This document shows, piece after piece, positions 25,581 to 37,450 of a DNA stretch of 64,000 nt (position 1 is its first letter; every line of letters starts with the position of its first letter). This DNA comes from Ahaetulla prasina. Taxonomy: Eukaryota; Chordata; Lepidosauria; Squamata; Colubridae. A program made the translations under genes and the position numbers. The notes beneath the pieces are model-generated. The model did not search any database and was not told where the DNA came from. It saw nothing but the letters and a program-made list of their open reading frames with translations. Location: NCBI RefSeq assembly GCF_028640845.1, contig NC_080546.1:70075723-70139722 (forward strand), in the 5' to 3' direction.

Positions 25581-26120
25581 AATCTCTTCTGATTACATCA
25601 ACTAATTATGTCAACTATTGTTTTTTTTTTTGCTGGTATTATTTTATTCTATTTTATTTATATATTGATAGTAAAGACTATCAGCATTTTAATTTGTATT
25701 GTTTTTCTTGTATTTTTAAGTGTCCTATGTGAATCTATTCTGAACGTTGCTATATACAAATCTGATAAATAACAGTATACATGCAGCATTGGCCTCCATT
25801 AGAGAAGCATCTTTATTTCTTGCATCCCGACACACAGGAAAAACAAACAACTCAAAAGCATTTGTTTATTTATCATATTATTTCCTCTTTTCGATAGCAC
25901 AGAAATATTTTTCCTCAAAGTAATATCTATTCCAAAAGGAACCATTAATGAAAACAAATGGTTGTAGTTAAGGGATTGTTACATCCTTGCACAAAAATCA
26001 TTAGAAGTCCAAATAATTAATGGTCATAACTTCATTTTTAAAAAATAATAATAATGCTAATTTGCATAGGTTGAAGAGTTATTCCAATATATTTACAAAT
26101 TTCAGATTATGTAAATGTAA

Positions 26121-26387
<267 letters not shown>

Positions 26388-26733
26388 TGAAATTATTGCC
26401 AATAATCACCATTATCTGCTTATTTAGTTGCATTGGGAAACAAATTATGATTATGATATTTATTCTCATTTCTCTATTTATGTGGGAACCAGTATATATT
26501 AACTGTGCTGTTGCATTACAAGACCAATCCTACTATTAGACTGATGATGTAATATTAAATAAAATAAATGGGCAGCAAACTGTTTTATAATTTATTACAT
26601 TTTAAATACACTTTAAATTTTAAAGAGAAAACACTTCTAAGATTTTCTCTCTAGGTGTCATATTAATCGTAATATCGTCTGGCTTTGAGCATGTGCCTTG
26701 ATTAGCAAACTAATATTTGGAATGTCATTGTTG

Positions 26734-27523
26734 CAGGTAGTCCTTGTTTAGCAACTACTTTAGATAGTGACTATCTGCAAATACGATGGTAAAAAACTGT
26801 AGTCCATGCTAGTAAATAAATCATTTTCCGATCAGTGAGCACTCTTACATCCATATTTCTGCACCTGAGAACAACGCATGCTGAAGTGAGCATAATAATG
26901 GTGTTGCTGCATGAGAGAATTTTATCTGAATGAGGCAGCAGTATTTATTTATTTATTTATTTTGTCACACAGTATATATAAGCATAAGCATGAAATAATT
27001 GTAAAATATATAAGCATATATATGAGTATGAGTATGTAATAACTATATTAATTTGATGTAATGAAAGGAAACAACAGGAGAGGAACGGTAGGCATGCTTG
27101 TGCTCTTATGCACGCCCCTTAAAGACCTCTTAGAAATGGGGTGAGGTCAATAGTACACAGTTTTTGGTTGAAGTTTGGGGATTTTGGGAAGAGACCACAG
27201 AGTCAGGTAGTGTGTTCCAAGTATTAACAACTCTGTTACTGAAGTCATATTTTCTGCAATCAAGATTGGAGCGGTTAACATTAAGCTTAAATCTATTGTG
27301 TGCTTGTGTATTGTTGCAATTGAAGCTGAAGTAGTCTTTGACAGGAAGGACATTGTAATAGATGATTCTGTGAGTTAAACTCAGGTCATGTTGAAACCAG
27401 TGGTCCTTACAGCATCTCTCTCCCTCTCTCTCCCTCCCTCTTTCTCTCAGTTTGCTTAGTGACCAGGACATTTAGCAATCATTTCACTGGAACTAATTGC
27501 GGTTGCTAAACAAGGACTATTTG
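26734..27523 (+). mobile_element. MITE interrupted by a LINE 3' end
   Basis: Left end CAGGTAGTCCTTGTTTAGCAACTA and right end GGTTGCTAAACAAGGACTA are inverted repeats, about 210 and 80 bp on each side of the insertion. The interior from about 26942 to 27425 is an unrelated minus-strand LINE. The ends are a variant of the TA-flanked family. Confidence 0.7.
26942..27425 (-). mobile_element. LINE 3' end, minus strand, inside a MITE
   Basis: On the minus strand, the sequence encodes FRLNVNRSNLDCRKYDFSNR followed by VVNTWNTLPDSVV, the conserved C-terminus of CR1-superfamily ORF2. It continues with a GACCTCACCCCATTT 3' UTR and ends in (AAATA)n, seen as TTTATTTATTT at 26943. The 5' truncation point lies in a CTCTCTCCC tract. 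The exact family is uncertain. Confidence 0.75.
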
Positions 27524-28525
27524 TATTTACTATCTGACAATAGGTTATTTCTGTTACATCAAATAGAAATGTAACTATTAAAACAACTCCAGATACAGCA
27601 TATGAAAATGTTGCATTAATGAACTTGGATCTGGAGTATGCCTAATATAATAAAATGGATGGCATTTTTGTTTGCACACAAAGTGCACATTTATTTATTC
27701 AAATTTATTAGCTGCCCAACTCTAATGGACTCTGGGCAGCAATAGACAATGCCAAGTGAAATGCCAGTGTTCTATAGATTCTTAGCTACACCTACAACTT
27801 TAGCTCCATTGTATTTTTAGTTGTCCGTTAAATAAATATGTTCAGGCATGTATAGAATATAGAAATGATTGTCCAATGTCTTGTATTTGAATAGCACCAT
27901 ATATGGTAGGCCAGCAATCAGAAGTTGCAGAGTTACTTGGCCACCTAATCTCAGCTATGACTAGCTATCTGAGATCAGTAATCTCAGCTAGTCATGGGGT
28001 CTAAAGATTATCTCACCATTCAACACAGGAAAAGGGGCAGATTTTATTTTATTTTATTTACTCACATTTATTATAGCTGTCCAATTCTAGTGGATGGTAT
28101 GCAAAAAATACCTTCTGTAAAAACAATTAAAACATTAAACTACATAATAGCATCGACTAAAACAATCTTAAAAGCATCACATACACAGGCAATTGGGTGA
28201 TCCACTTGCGGTCTAAAATTCTGTTGCTCATCAAAAATATTGCTGTCTTCTTGCTCAGTGGGAGGAGAATGGAACATGCTAGTTTATTGTTGGCCAGCTT
28301 TGAGCACGAAAATGAATGTAAAAATGAACTATTTTAGAGTTTCTGGACTGAAAGTCATTTTCATAATAATTAAAAATAAAATCCAGATTTGATTCTACAA
28401 TGAATTCATCCACATAAAGCAAGGTGTATTGTCAGTTATTTTTCTGAACATAATCATGCAATTATTATAATTTATGAAATATGTTTTATTGTCTCAAGTT
28501 AATCAGTTATTTGGTTTCCTTCTAG

Positions 28526-28579
28526 GTTATTACAATTGGTAAACATGTAAAAGGATATCACTACATCATTGCAAATTTG
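28526..28579 (+). CDS. GRIA2: GRIA2 exon 5 (amino-terminal domain)
   Basis: A 54-bp exon (18 codons, phase 0 at both ends) between TTCTAG and GTAAGT. It encodes VITIGKHVKGYHYIIANL, identical to the mammalian GluA2 sequence I recall. It belongs to the amino-terminal domain. Its small size matches the mammalian gene. Confidence 0.96.
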
Positions 28580-29272
28580 GTAAGTTAATTTAAGTTTGCC
28601 TGAACATGTGATATTTCCAAAGTTAAAGTATATTTTATATATAGTTCTGTATACAATATTTAATTAATATTTAAATATAGTCTGTAGTTCTCTGAAAAAC
28701 TCAGAGAATATTGGAAGTATTTATTCTTGGTTCTTGCATTATCAACTAAAACCTTTTTTTGCCCACCTTTAATTACATAACTATGCTTAGTTGCCAATCT
28801 CTGTAGCCCGACATTGTTACTAACTGCCGTATGATTTCCATATATGAGAAAAGAGGAAACAAATCTATTTTTTTGTTGGCCTCAGATATGACATATACAT
28901 ATATTGTCTACAAAGTGGTGTGTGTGTGTGTTTGTGTATTTAGCTATTATATGAGTTGGTTGTTAATATTCCCAACTGTAGGATAAAATGTGTTGATAAT
29001 ATGAATACTCTGTGAAAACATTATTTCAGATTAAATAAAATTTCTATGTAAAATTTTAAATGATGGTGTATCTGAAAGAAAATAGCATTGGAACAGTTTT
29101 TAAAAATTTGATTAATAGAGACATTATTTTCCTTTTTTCTGTTTTGTCTTCTGATATAAACAATAGAACAAAATCATTTATTTAAACAGTAAGCATGCTT
29201 TATATATAAACCATGATTAATTCAAATTATAGCTAATAAGCCAAGGCAACAAATGGCACTATATTGTTGATA

Positions 29273-29575
29273 CAAGTAGTTTTTGACTTATGACAAAGTA
29301 AGAATTTTGTCAATTCATTGTTAAGTGGTGTGGTTGTTAAGTGAAGCATCACATGACTACACCTTATTTTATGACCTTTTTGCTGCAAATGTTAAGTGAA
29401 TCAACATGGTTTTTAAGTGAGACATCAAATGATATAATTTGTAACCTTCCTGCTCCCCTCCCCATTGACTTTGCTTGTTGGAAGTCAGGTGAGAAGGTTA
29501 TAAATGGTGGCCAGAGGACGTTGTAACTGACATATATGTACAGTGGTCACCAAGCACCCAAATCTTTTTTAACAG
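29273..29575 (+). mobile_element. Worn TA-family MITE
   Basis: Starts CAAGTAGTTTTTGACTTATGAC after a TA, and has internal repeats TTAAGTGAATCAACATGGTT and CCCCATTGACTTTGCTTG that match the family at 17648 and 20003. The right terminus is missing or unrecognisable. Confidence 0.65.
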
Positions 29576-30517
29576 ACTTTAAGAAGTCCATTCCTAACCA
29601 TAGTGACTGTCAAAATTACAGCATGTACATTGTAATGTCTTCTTCTCTAATTCCTCTTTTATTACTTCAAATGTCAAGTTGCTTTTCTGGCAGCCTCAAA
29701 CATTGTTAATTAATGTTGTTGTAATATGTCTTTGATATTGTCTCTCCATCTTCCTCTGGTTTGGATTGTGCTCTTTGATCTTCTCCTCTTTTTGTATGTG
29801 CTTGTATGGTATGAAATCCCACAAATACCTCTTCAGATAGGTAAACTACTTTATTTGCTGTTTGTATGTAATTTAATATTGGTTATATACCAATTCTTTC
29901 TCTTATGGTCTCATTTCTGATTTTATTTCTTCTGGTCACTCCAGCTGCTTTCCTCAAACATCTCATTTCTATGATGCCTAACTTTTGTTTATGTTTTATT
30001 GTAAGTGTCCATGTTTGGCACTGGTAACATAGGGTGGAGATGAGTTTGCTTTGTATGAGATGCTTCTTTGTGCTGATCAATACTACCTTATGTTGTAGGA
30101 GTGGAACAAACTGCCCTAATACTTGGTTTGCCTTACTGCATCATATGTTAATATCTTCATCTCTTTTACCATCTTTGGTGAATGATGTTCCTAGATATTT
30201 GAACTTTGATGCTTGTTTTATGCTTGTTCTTTCTATTACTCTGTTTAGGGTATGCTTTTTTTCTTCCTATTGCCATTACTTTTGTTTTTTTCTTTTCTGA
30301 TTTTCATATTATTTGTTGGGTATTCTTGGTTCATGACCATAAGATTTTATTGTGGTTTCTTAGCTGTACTTACCTGATCATCTGCAAAGAGTTGTGGATA
30401 TTATTTCCATTCTTGCATTTGGCTTCTTAGCTTGTGCTGTCAATGTAGGTGATAAATAATAGTGATGATAGTACGCATCCCTGTTTTAGTCTGGATGCTA
30501 CTGTGATGTGTTCCGAT

Positions 30518-32283
30518 CAGGGGTGGGTTCCAAATTTTTTTACTACTGGTTCTGTGGGTGTGGCTTATTTGGTGGGTGTGGCTTGGTGGTCATGTGACTG
30601 AGTGGGCATGGCCAACTTGAAGTCATTCAGGGCAAGGTGGGATGGCACCTTGCTGTGAGTGACATCAAGTTGGCCACGCCCTCTCAGTCACATGACCAGT
30701 GCTGCAGAGACAGGGCGATTTCTCCCGGGGGGACAGCCAGAGCTTTGTCACCTCCTCTTCCTCAGAGGAGTTTCCTCCAAGTCCTTGCGAAGGGACACCC
30801 ACACCCACACCCATAACACAACACAACAGACTCACACACAATGTAAAAGCAGCTACATTTCACCCAAAATGGCCCCTGCAACAAGCAGGAACCTCACACA
30901 GCCACAAAAAACTCAAAAACCAATTTTCACACTTTACACACACACAACACAACACAACACAGCTGACTCACACACAATTTAAAAGCAGCTGCACTTCACC
31001 CAAAATGGCCCCTGCAACAGCAGGAACCTCACACAGCCACAAAAAGCTCAAAAACCAACTTTCACACTTTACACACACACAACACAACACAACACAACAT
31101 ACAGCTTTGTGAGATTTTGTGTGTTTGTGTAGTTAGAGTGAAACACTACAGAAACACACCAAATCTCGGAAAGCAAAGCAGTTGCTGACTGAGGAGATGG
31201 ATTCCAGGCAGGCAGCTTCAGTTGCTAGCTGATGCAGCTGATGGAAAGCATGGCTTTGCCACCCCGAAAGAAGCTATAATCAGGTAAGTGAGATGGGGGG
31301 ATTGGGTGGGCCAGAGGAATTTTTTTTTAAAAGGCTCCTCTGACGATCTCAGCTGAAGTTGCCTAATAGCAGCCCAGAACCTCTTAACTCAGCTGGGATC
31401 GCCAGAGGAGCCTTTTAAAACCTTTTGTTTTAACAACCTCTTCGGATGAGGAGGTTGTTTAAAAAAAAATCTTTTAAAGGGTTCTGATGATCCCTTTTCA
31501 GTCATCAGAGGTTTTTTTTTTACTTTTAAAAGCCTTTTTTTACATTACCATGAAATTATGTCAATTTTTCATACGTGCAATTTATGTAACGTGTCAAAAA
31601 TTCAGAAGCAGTATTTTTTTTTTAACCAGGAACCTCACTAATTATAAATAACAAGTTTTCATAATTGAGAAAGGAGGTACAGAGTGCAAGAGATTAAAAG
31701 TAAATGCAATTATCGAATCTGAGGCTTTTGGCTTGAGTACTTCCCATTCAATATTTCTTCTATTATGTTTACAAACTCTGAACTTTCAGTCAGCAAAACA
31801 ATCAAATGTGTCTGGAGGTAGGAAATACCTTAAAATAATGCCCACACTTTCATGATTAATTAAAATGGATATGTAAAGCATTCTGTTGATTAAATTTGTG
31901 TAGATTACCAGAGTGAGCCCAAGGGAGGGATCAAGTGCATTAGTTTGGAGTCCCTTTGCACCCACAAGAGATCTAAGTCCAGCCCTTTTTGAATTCCATT
32001 GGTTCTTATCTACCATCAATTTCCCTGGACTATTAGTAGTTCAGATTCTTGTTTAGAAATGGCATAAAATAAACTTGTACTTATTTGAACAAAAAACAAC
32101 AACCTTTTTTTGGCTGAAAAAAAGAGGCTTTTAAAAAGTAAAAAAAGAAAACAAACCTCTGATGATTGGGGAACTGGTTCAGGGGGGTGGCCAGCCAACC
32201 ATTACTACCGGTTCTCCAAACGCCAGCAGATTTTTACTACCGGCTCTACAGAACCAGAGCGAACCGGGAGCAACCCACCACTG
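30518..32283. mobile_element. Large non-autonomous hAT-like element (1.77 kb)
   Basis: Ends are CAGGGGTGGGTT and AACCCACCACTG, with flanking duplication gttccgat (30510-30517) and gttccaat (32284-32291). The interior has GTGGGTGTGGCTT repeats, a tandemly repeated unit of about 130 bp (30812-31090) with CACCCAAAATGGCCCCTGCA, and several long purine or T tracts. No transposase can be recognised in any frame. It interrupts a LINE whose two halves are contiguous when it is removed. Related in sequence to 49560-50539. Confidence 0.88.
30812..31090. repeat. Tandem repeat inside the hAT-like element
   Basis: A unit of roughly 130 bp occurs about twice, each with an ACACAACACAACACA run, ACTCACACACAAT, AAAAGCAGCT, CACCCAAAATGGCCCCTGCA, and CACACAGCCACAAAAA. 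A reverse-complement copy of the same unit is found at about 50200-50385. It makes the overlapping forward ORFs 30659-31112 look repetitive and is not a coding signal. Confidence 0.85.
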
Positions 32284-33095
32284 GTTCCAATGTTCCTTGG
32301 TTTGTTCTGACAGCACGTCTGCAACTACTATATAAACGTTTGCATATTTTAATAAAATGTTCACGTATTCCGTATGGGATTAATGTTTGTTATAAAAAAT
32401 TTCTCTCAACTCTTATCAAATGATTTCTTTCAATCTACAAATATGACAAAGAGATTCTTACTGCATTCCATGTTTTTTTTTCAAATAGTTGTTTAAGCAC
32501 AAAAATTGCATCTGTGCACTTTCTATTTCTTCTAAATCCCATCTGCTCTTCTGCTAGTTTTGGTTCTATAACTGGTCTTAATCTCATTCCTATTATTTTG
32601 GCATACATTTTCTGTACATGACTCAAGAGTAAGATGCCTCGATACTGTGTGCGTTCTCATTTCCTTCCTTTGTTTGCTTGTTGCCAATTGGTAGGTTCAA
32701 TTAGTTGTGTCCATGCTGTGCTAAAGCTTCTATGTAGCATCATGATGTGACAATGCAAATTCTCTCCTTTCATGCCTGCATTGTGACATCACATTTAAGT
32801 ACATGAGTTTGCATCACAGTGCTCTCTTGTCATTTGTCCTCTCTTCATCCTCTTCCTGTAAATACTTACTTTTGAAGCTGTCCAAACTAATACACATAAT
32901 ATAATGACATTGTAAAGTATATAAGGCTGAGAAAAGTATTTAAAAACATGAAAGTATTCTCATCCACAAGGAAGAAGTACAAGTAATTCATATACAATAC
33001 ACCAATATGCAAATATGCATGTGTAAGTGTGTGTGTGTGTAAAAAATCTATGAAAAAGTTAGCGTTTAAATTCCTGGATTTGAAATTTTAGAATA

Positions 33096-33421
33096 CAGGT
33101 GGTTGTCAATATAAGACGATTTCTTTTATGATTATTCAAAATTACAGTGGTTACATATGATTGTTACAATGGCCCCAGGATCACATGATTAAAGTTTGAA
33201 TGCTTGGCAACCAGCACATATTTATATTGGTTGGAGTGTCCTAGGGTTATATAACCTCCATTTATGACCTTCTGACAAGCAAAGTCAACAGGGGAAGCGG
33301 GATTCTCTTAATGACCACAGGAAAAAAAGGCCACAAAATCAGATGTGACTCATTTAATGGCAACATTGCTCAGCAATGAGATTTACTATCCCAATTGTGA
33401 TCATAAATTGAGTATTCCCTG
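33096..33421 (-). mobile_element. TA-family MITE, inverted and worn
   Basis: Starts TA-CAGGTGGTTGTCAATATAAG and ends CCCTG-TA, with internal CAGGATCACATGATTAAAGTTT and GACAAGCAAAGTCAACAGGG, the reverse complement of the 17648 copy. Both ends keep the TA flank. Confidence 0.75.
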
Positions 33422-33669
33422 TATTCGGTCTACATCTCTTGAAAGTTCTACATCAAAATACAGGCCTAAAAATCTTTCTAGCTGATAGATTGTAGTAGCT
33501 CCGATGAAAGTACATGACAGAAGTTTCTTTATAATTTATATTCTCTGTTTATTCAATTTAAATATCCAGGGCCTTTGGATTCTGGTCCACGTACAAATGC
33601 AAAATATCCATAAAAACAGATAAAATACTAAACCATTGTGCAACTGAAATGTATATTTTCCATACCCAG

Positions 33670-33831
33670 GGATTTACTGATGGAGATTTATCAAAAATAC
33701 AATTTGGAGGAGCTAATGTGTCAGGTTTTCAAATAGTGGACTATGATGATCCTTTGGTGTCAAAATTTATACAGCGCTGGTCAACCTTGGAAGAAAAAGA
33801 ATATCCTGGAGCTCACACTAGCACAATTAAG
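33670..33831 (+). CDS. GRIA2: GRIA2 exon 6 (amino-terminal domain)
   Basis: A 162-bp exon (54 codons, phase 0) between CCCAG and GTAGAT. The product runs [20 protein letters not shown] to PGAHTSTIK, close to mammalian GluA2. The NVS sequon is retained. Changes relative to the mammalian protein I recall include S for L in DGDLLKIQ, P for S in DDSLVSKF, Q for E in FIERWS and S for T in HTTTIK. The donor GTAGAT is weaker than the consensus. Confidence 0.96.
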
Positions 33832-34048
33832 GTAGATGATTTTTCTTTTATATCTGGAACAGTGTTTACTGATGGTTATTTACTTACAAATGAATTCTAA
33901 AGAACTGTTAAACAAAATCATACTGCTTTTAGACACTCGGTCCCCAATCTTTCTAGCTTGGCAACCATTCGTGCAAACAGAGGCCACCAGCACACATTCA
34001 TGTCAGTGGAGCTTCATACACAAGCATAAGTGCCCGCAGCCTCCACTT

Positions 34049-34238
34049 CAGTGGTGGGTTGCTCCCGGTTCAGTCCGGTTCTTGCAAACTGGTAGTAACA
34101 GCGGCAGGAGGCTCTGTCTACCCAGCCGGATGTCATCATGGGTGATCTGCCCATGCACAGAAACTTCTGCACTTGTGCAGAAGTGCACACACACTCCCAT
34201 TGTGAACAGCTAGTGGAGGTAAGTAGAACCCACCCCTG
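34049..34238. mobile_element. hAT-like MITE (190 bp)
   Basis: Starts CAGTGGTGGGTTGCTCCCGG and ends AGAACCCACCCCTG, flanked by ctccactt (34041-34048) and ctccattt (34239-34246). The interior has TGCACTTGTGCAGAAGTGCA, a short palindrome. Non-coding. Confidence 0.88.
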
Positions 34239-34929
34239 CTCCATTTGCGAGAGTGGAGTTTGGTGCACAAGTGCAAGCATTTTTCGCTCGCATGAGTGGA
34301 GCTTCGCATGTGAGCTGAAGCAACATTCGTGCAAATGAAGCTTCACACATATGCACTTGCCCGCCACTTGTGCAAGTGGAGCTTCATGCACGCACATTGG
34401 CCCATCTCTCCCATGGCCCAGTTTTTAAGGGGCCGCAGCCCAACAGTGGGCTGCAGCTTGGGTGTTGGAAACTGTTACCTTAGTATATCTATTAATATTA
34501 TTTTGCATTGTCTTAAATGATCTCTGAATGTGTGTAATATTAAGTTGGCATATTTGAAATATAAAAATAGTTTTCTACAAGTTTTGTTGTAGAAAATAAA
34601 GTTCTGCAAAATAAAAATAATAACATAGACAGCAATAATCACAAATAAATTACCTTTCCTGCTAATAGCGGAATAAGTTCATTAGTTTCTGAAATAAGAA
34701 ATGTATTTCTTCACAAAGAGGTGATTAATTCTAAATCTGCTAATTCATGCCTAGCTCTAGAAAGCTGGGAAAGAAAGAACAGTTCTAAGAGTAATTTACA
34801 GGTTTGTAAAATATGCCATATATGTAATTAAATTAAAGAATGGCAAAATGTGGTACAAAGAATGAATAGAAAGCAAAATAAAAGTTTGCTTTGATTTGTG
34901 GTATCACAATGATAAAATGGTTAGCCAGT

Positions 34930-35341
34930 TTTATTTTATTTATTTATTTATTTATTTAATCATATTTTTATACCGCCCTATCTCCCGAGGGACTCAGGGC
35001 GGTTTACAGCCTAATAAAAACATACATATAAATACAAAATAAAACACCAATTTAAAAAACTTATTAAATAAGGCCGAATATTAAAAATTGCAATAAAAAT
35101 AATAAAACCCTGTTAAAACCAAAGTTAAAATTTAAAAATTCTAGTCCAGTCCTGCGCAAATAAATAGATGTGTCTTAAGCTCGCGGCGAAAGGTTCGAAG
35201 GTCAGAAAGTTGACGAAGACCTGGGGGAAGTTCGTTCCAGAGGGTGGGAGCCCCCACAGAAAAGCCCCTCCCCCTGGGTGTCGCCAGTCGGCACTGCCTG
35301 GCTGACAGCACCCTAAGGAGTCCTTCCCTGTGAGAGCGCAC
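34930..35341 (-). mobile_element. L2/CR1-type LINE 3' end, minus strand
   Basis: The minus strand encodes RSHREGLLRVLSARQCRLAT and APTLWNELPPGLRQLSDLRT followed by FRRELKTHLFICAGLD and a stop. It then carries the 3' UTR with the CCGCCCTGAGTCC hairpin and an (AAATA)n tail seen as TTTATTTATTT at 34940-34958. It is 5'-truncated at about 35341 and well preserved. Confidence 0.9.
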
Positions 35342-36248
35342 GGGTATCCAGATGTTGGTTTGAACTGTATATATTCTGTATATTTTTATGAAAATACTAC
35401 TATAATTCGTATCACTGGCAATCTGCTATGTCACTTTATTACTAGTTTAAAAACAGGTGGTGGTACTTTACCAAATGGATATTTTTTTTAAAAAAATGCA
35501 TAAGGCTCCAAGAAATTATTAAACTACAGCCTGAATATAATTCTCATAATTTTTATTTTGGCATTAATGGGAGACTCTCTTACTTATAGAAGTTATTGTA
35601 CCCATCTTATTAAACAGACAGATATAATATAATGCTAAGGCTTCATAAGTTACGTATCTTGTAAAAGTTAGAGTAAACATACATTTTGTAACTGTTTCAA
35701 ATAGTTGTGCCAGCTGTTATAGGCTTGAAAACATGAAATATAGACTGTGACTTTCTTCAGGGCTATCGTATCCTTATATTCCAGCCACAAGCGTTTTGGA
35801 AAATGAGAGATAAAGCAGAAAAAAATTGCTGCCATCTCTTTTACAATATTAATGAAAAAAGATTTACAGATTGCTGCTCTGTTAGAAAAGCTTATGAGTC
35901 CTTAAAAGAGGCGTTTGCACCTTTTTCTGGAAAGGGAAATTGGATGGAAAAATGCAGCTGTAGTTTAGATTTTATCTTGTTTTAACTTTTTTATACATAA
36001 TACTTTTGACTTTTTATACTTTTATAATAATTTTTATACTTTTATAATAATTATAATTACTTTATAATTTTAGTGTTGCACTGTTTTTATTTTATTTTAT
36101 TATTTTATGGTATGGTATCTGTTATGACATATGGCTATAATAATAAACTTATTTACTTGACTTGATTGCTGTCAAATGCTCTGCCAAGTATATGTTAATT
36201 CTTAGAGATGGGAGAAAGGAACCACAAGTTTAAACTGCAAGGCTCTGA

Positions 36249-36374
36249 CATGTAGTCCTCAACAAATGAGCAAAATTAGGGCTGGTATCTCAGTTGCTGA
36301 GCAAAATGAGATGATTACATGACCACTTTAATCAATGACCACAATCTTGGCACTTCCAGTTGCAGTCTTTAAGC
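36249..36374 (+). mobile_element. TA-family MITE remnant
   Basis: CATGTAGTCCTCAACAAATGAG followed by GGTATCTCAGTTGCTGAGCAAAATGAG resembles the left part of the MITE family at 20003. Only about 125 bp remain. Confidence 0.4.
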
Positions 36375-36649
36375 AATCATATAGTTTGTTAACACTGGGG
36401 AGAGGGTCCACTTCTAGTCCTACCACATGTGGGAGGACTGGATTCTCTCTCTATCATTCCCAGCAGACCTCAATCCTTCCCCTATATTACCATGCCCAGG
36501 AAGCTTCAGCCCTCTCCCTATCCCACTAGGCCCAGTATCTTTTTCTGCAGTTGCAGATGCACCAAGCTGATAAGAGGCACATTCTTCCTAACGAGGCTAC
36601 CTCCCAGCATCCTGCAAGTGGACCCATTCTTGTTATCATTGGAAAGGTC

Positions 36650-36786
36650 CAGTGGTGGGATTCAGCCAGTTCGCACCACTTCGGGAGAACCGGTTGTTAA
36701 CTTTCTGAGCAGTTTGGTGAACTGGTTGTTGGAAGAAATCATTAGGGCAGAGAACCGGTTGTTAAATTATTTGAATCCCACAACTG
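36650..36786. mobile_element. hAT-like MITE, 137-bp family, copy 3 (inverted)
   Basis: The reverse complement of the copies at 15878 and 17002, again 137 bp. The exact 8-bp duplication is gaaaggtc (36642-36649 and 36787-36794). Confidence 0.93.
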
Positions 36787-36811
36787 GAAAGGTCCCTTTC
36801 CAAACTACATG

Positions 36812-37450
36812 ATTTGGAGAAGTGCCTTCCAAAGGCTGTAAGAATAAACAATCTTGTGAAGTATGTGGATTATACAGCATTGATGGGTCTTATCTGGGAT
36901 GACAATGAAGATGCTTATAGGGAAGAGGTGAAGGCTCTGATGGACTGGTGCAATAAAAATAACCTGGTTCTAAATGTTAATAAAACAAAAGAGTTCATTG
37001 TAGATTTTAGAAAGATCCAGTATAGTTATACTCCACTCAGTATTAAGGATGCAGTTGTAGATAGTTAATAGTATTAACTATCTGGGGTGCAGATAACTAA
37101 CAATCTGAACTGGTCTCTCCACAAGTCATCTTTAGTGAAGCATGCAAACCAGTGCCTGCATTTCCTGCATCGATGAGGAGAGCACATCCTTCTTCTTCTG
37201 TCCTGGCCACTTTTTATAGAGGTACAGTTGAGAGAATTTTAACAGACAGCATCACTGTTTGGTTTGGTGGTAGAAGATTATAGGAAGCTCTCTTCCTTTC
37301 ATTCAGGATACTGCTTATAAGCACTATGTGCTTAGAGCTCAAAGATTGCTAAAGAGCTCATACACACCCTTCACAGTCTGTTTCTGTATGCAAAGAAATT
37401 TTATTTTTGAGAGCTGTATGCAAAGAAATTTTATTTTATTGTATGCCAAT
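36812..37450 (+). mobile_element. Rex1-like LINE fragment
   Basis: The forward frame at 36814-37068 gives VKYVDYTALMGLIWDDNEDA and ALMDWCNKNNLVLNVNKTKE followed by FIVDFRK. This matches the reverse transcriptase region after the YVDD box in Rex1/CR1-superfamily LINEs; the active-site Asp pair reads D-Y here, so it is inactive. Later pieces (YLGVQITNNLNWS-like, SITVWFGG-like) follow in other frames to about 37450. The 3 kb duplication starts inside this LINE. Confidence 0.65.

Larger units (their letters stand above)
29590..32690 (-). mobile_element. RTE-like LINE, minus strand, split by a hAT element
   Basis: Minus-strand translation gives KMYAKIIGMRLRPVIEPKLA and GFRRNRKCTDAIFVLKQLFE at 32435-32620 (reverse transcriptase start). 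It then gives a YGIREHFIKICKRLYSSC-like part near 32300-32390, SRLKQGCVLSSLLF near 30440-30500, and SQTWTLTIKHKQKLGIIEMR with CLRKAAGVTRR at 29883-30020. These follow the order of an RTE-type ORF2. The element at 30518-32283 sits between the two halves. Stops and a degraded catalytic region show it is inactive. The clade call is from motif memory. Confidence 0.7.
28580..33669. other. GRIA2: Intron 5 of GRIA2 (5.1 kb)
   Basis: Runs from GTAAGT to CCCAG. It contains a worn MITE (29273-29575), a minus-strand RTE-like LINE split by a 1.77-kb hAT-like element (29590-32690), and an inverted TA-family MITE (33096-33421). 28580-29270, 32700-33090 and 33425-33669 hold nothing I can assign, apart from GT-rich runs at 28918-28935 and 33026-33040. 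Confidence 0.9.

Noticed and set aside
30659..31112. Forward ORFs of 107 and 137 codons rich in His and Thr
   Set aside because: They translate the CACAACACAAC tandem repeat in a non-autonomous hAT-like element; no transposase motifs are present.
33836..34397. Read-through ORFs after exon 6
   Set aside because: They run over the exon 6 donor site into a MITE and have no family match.
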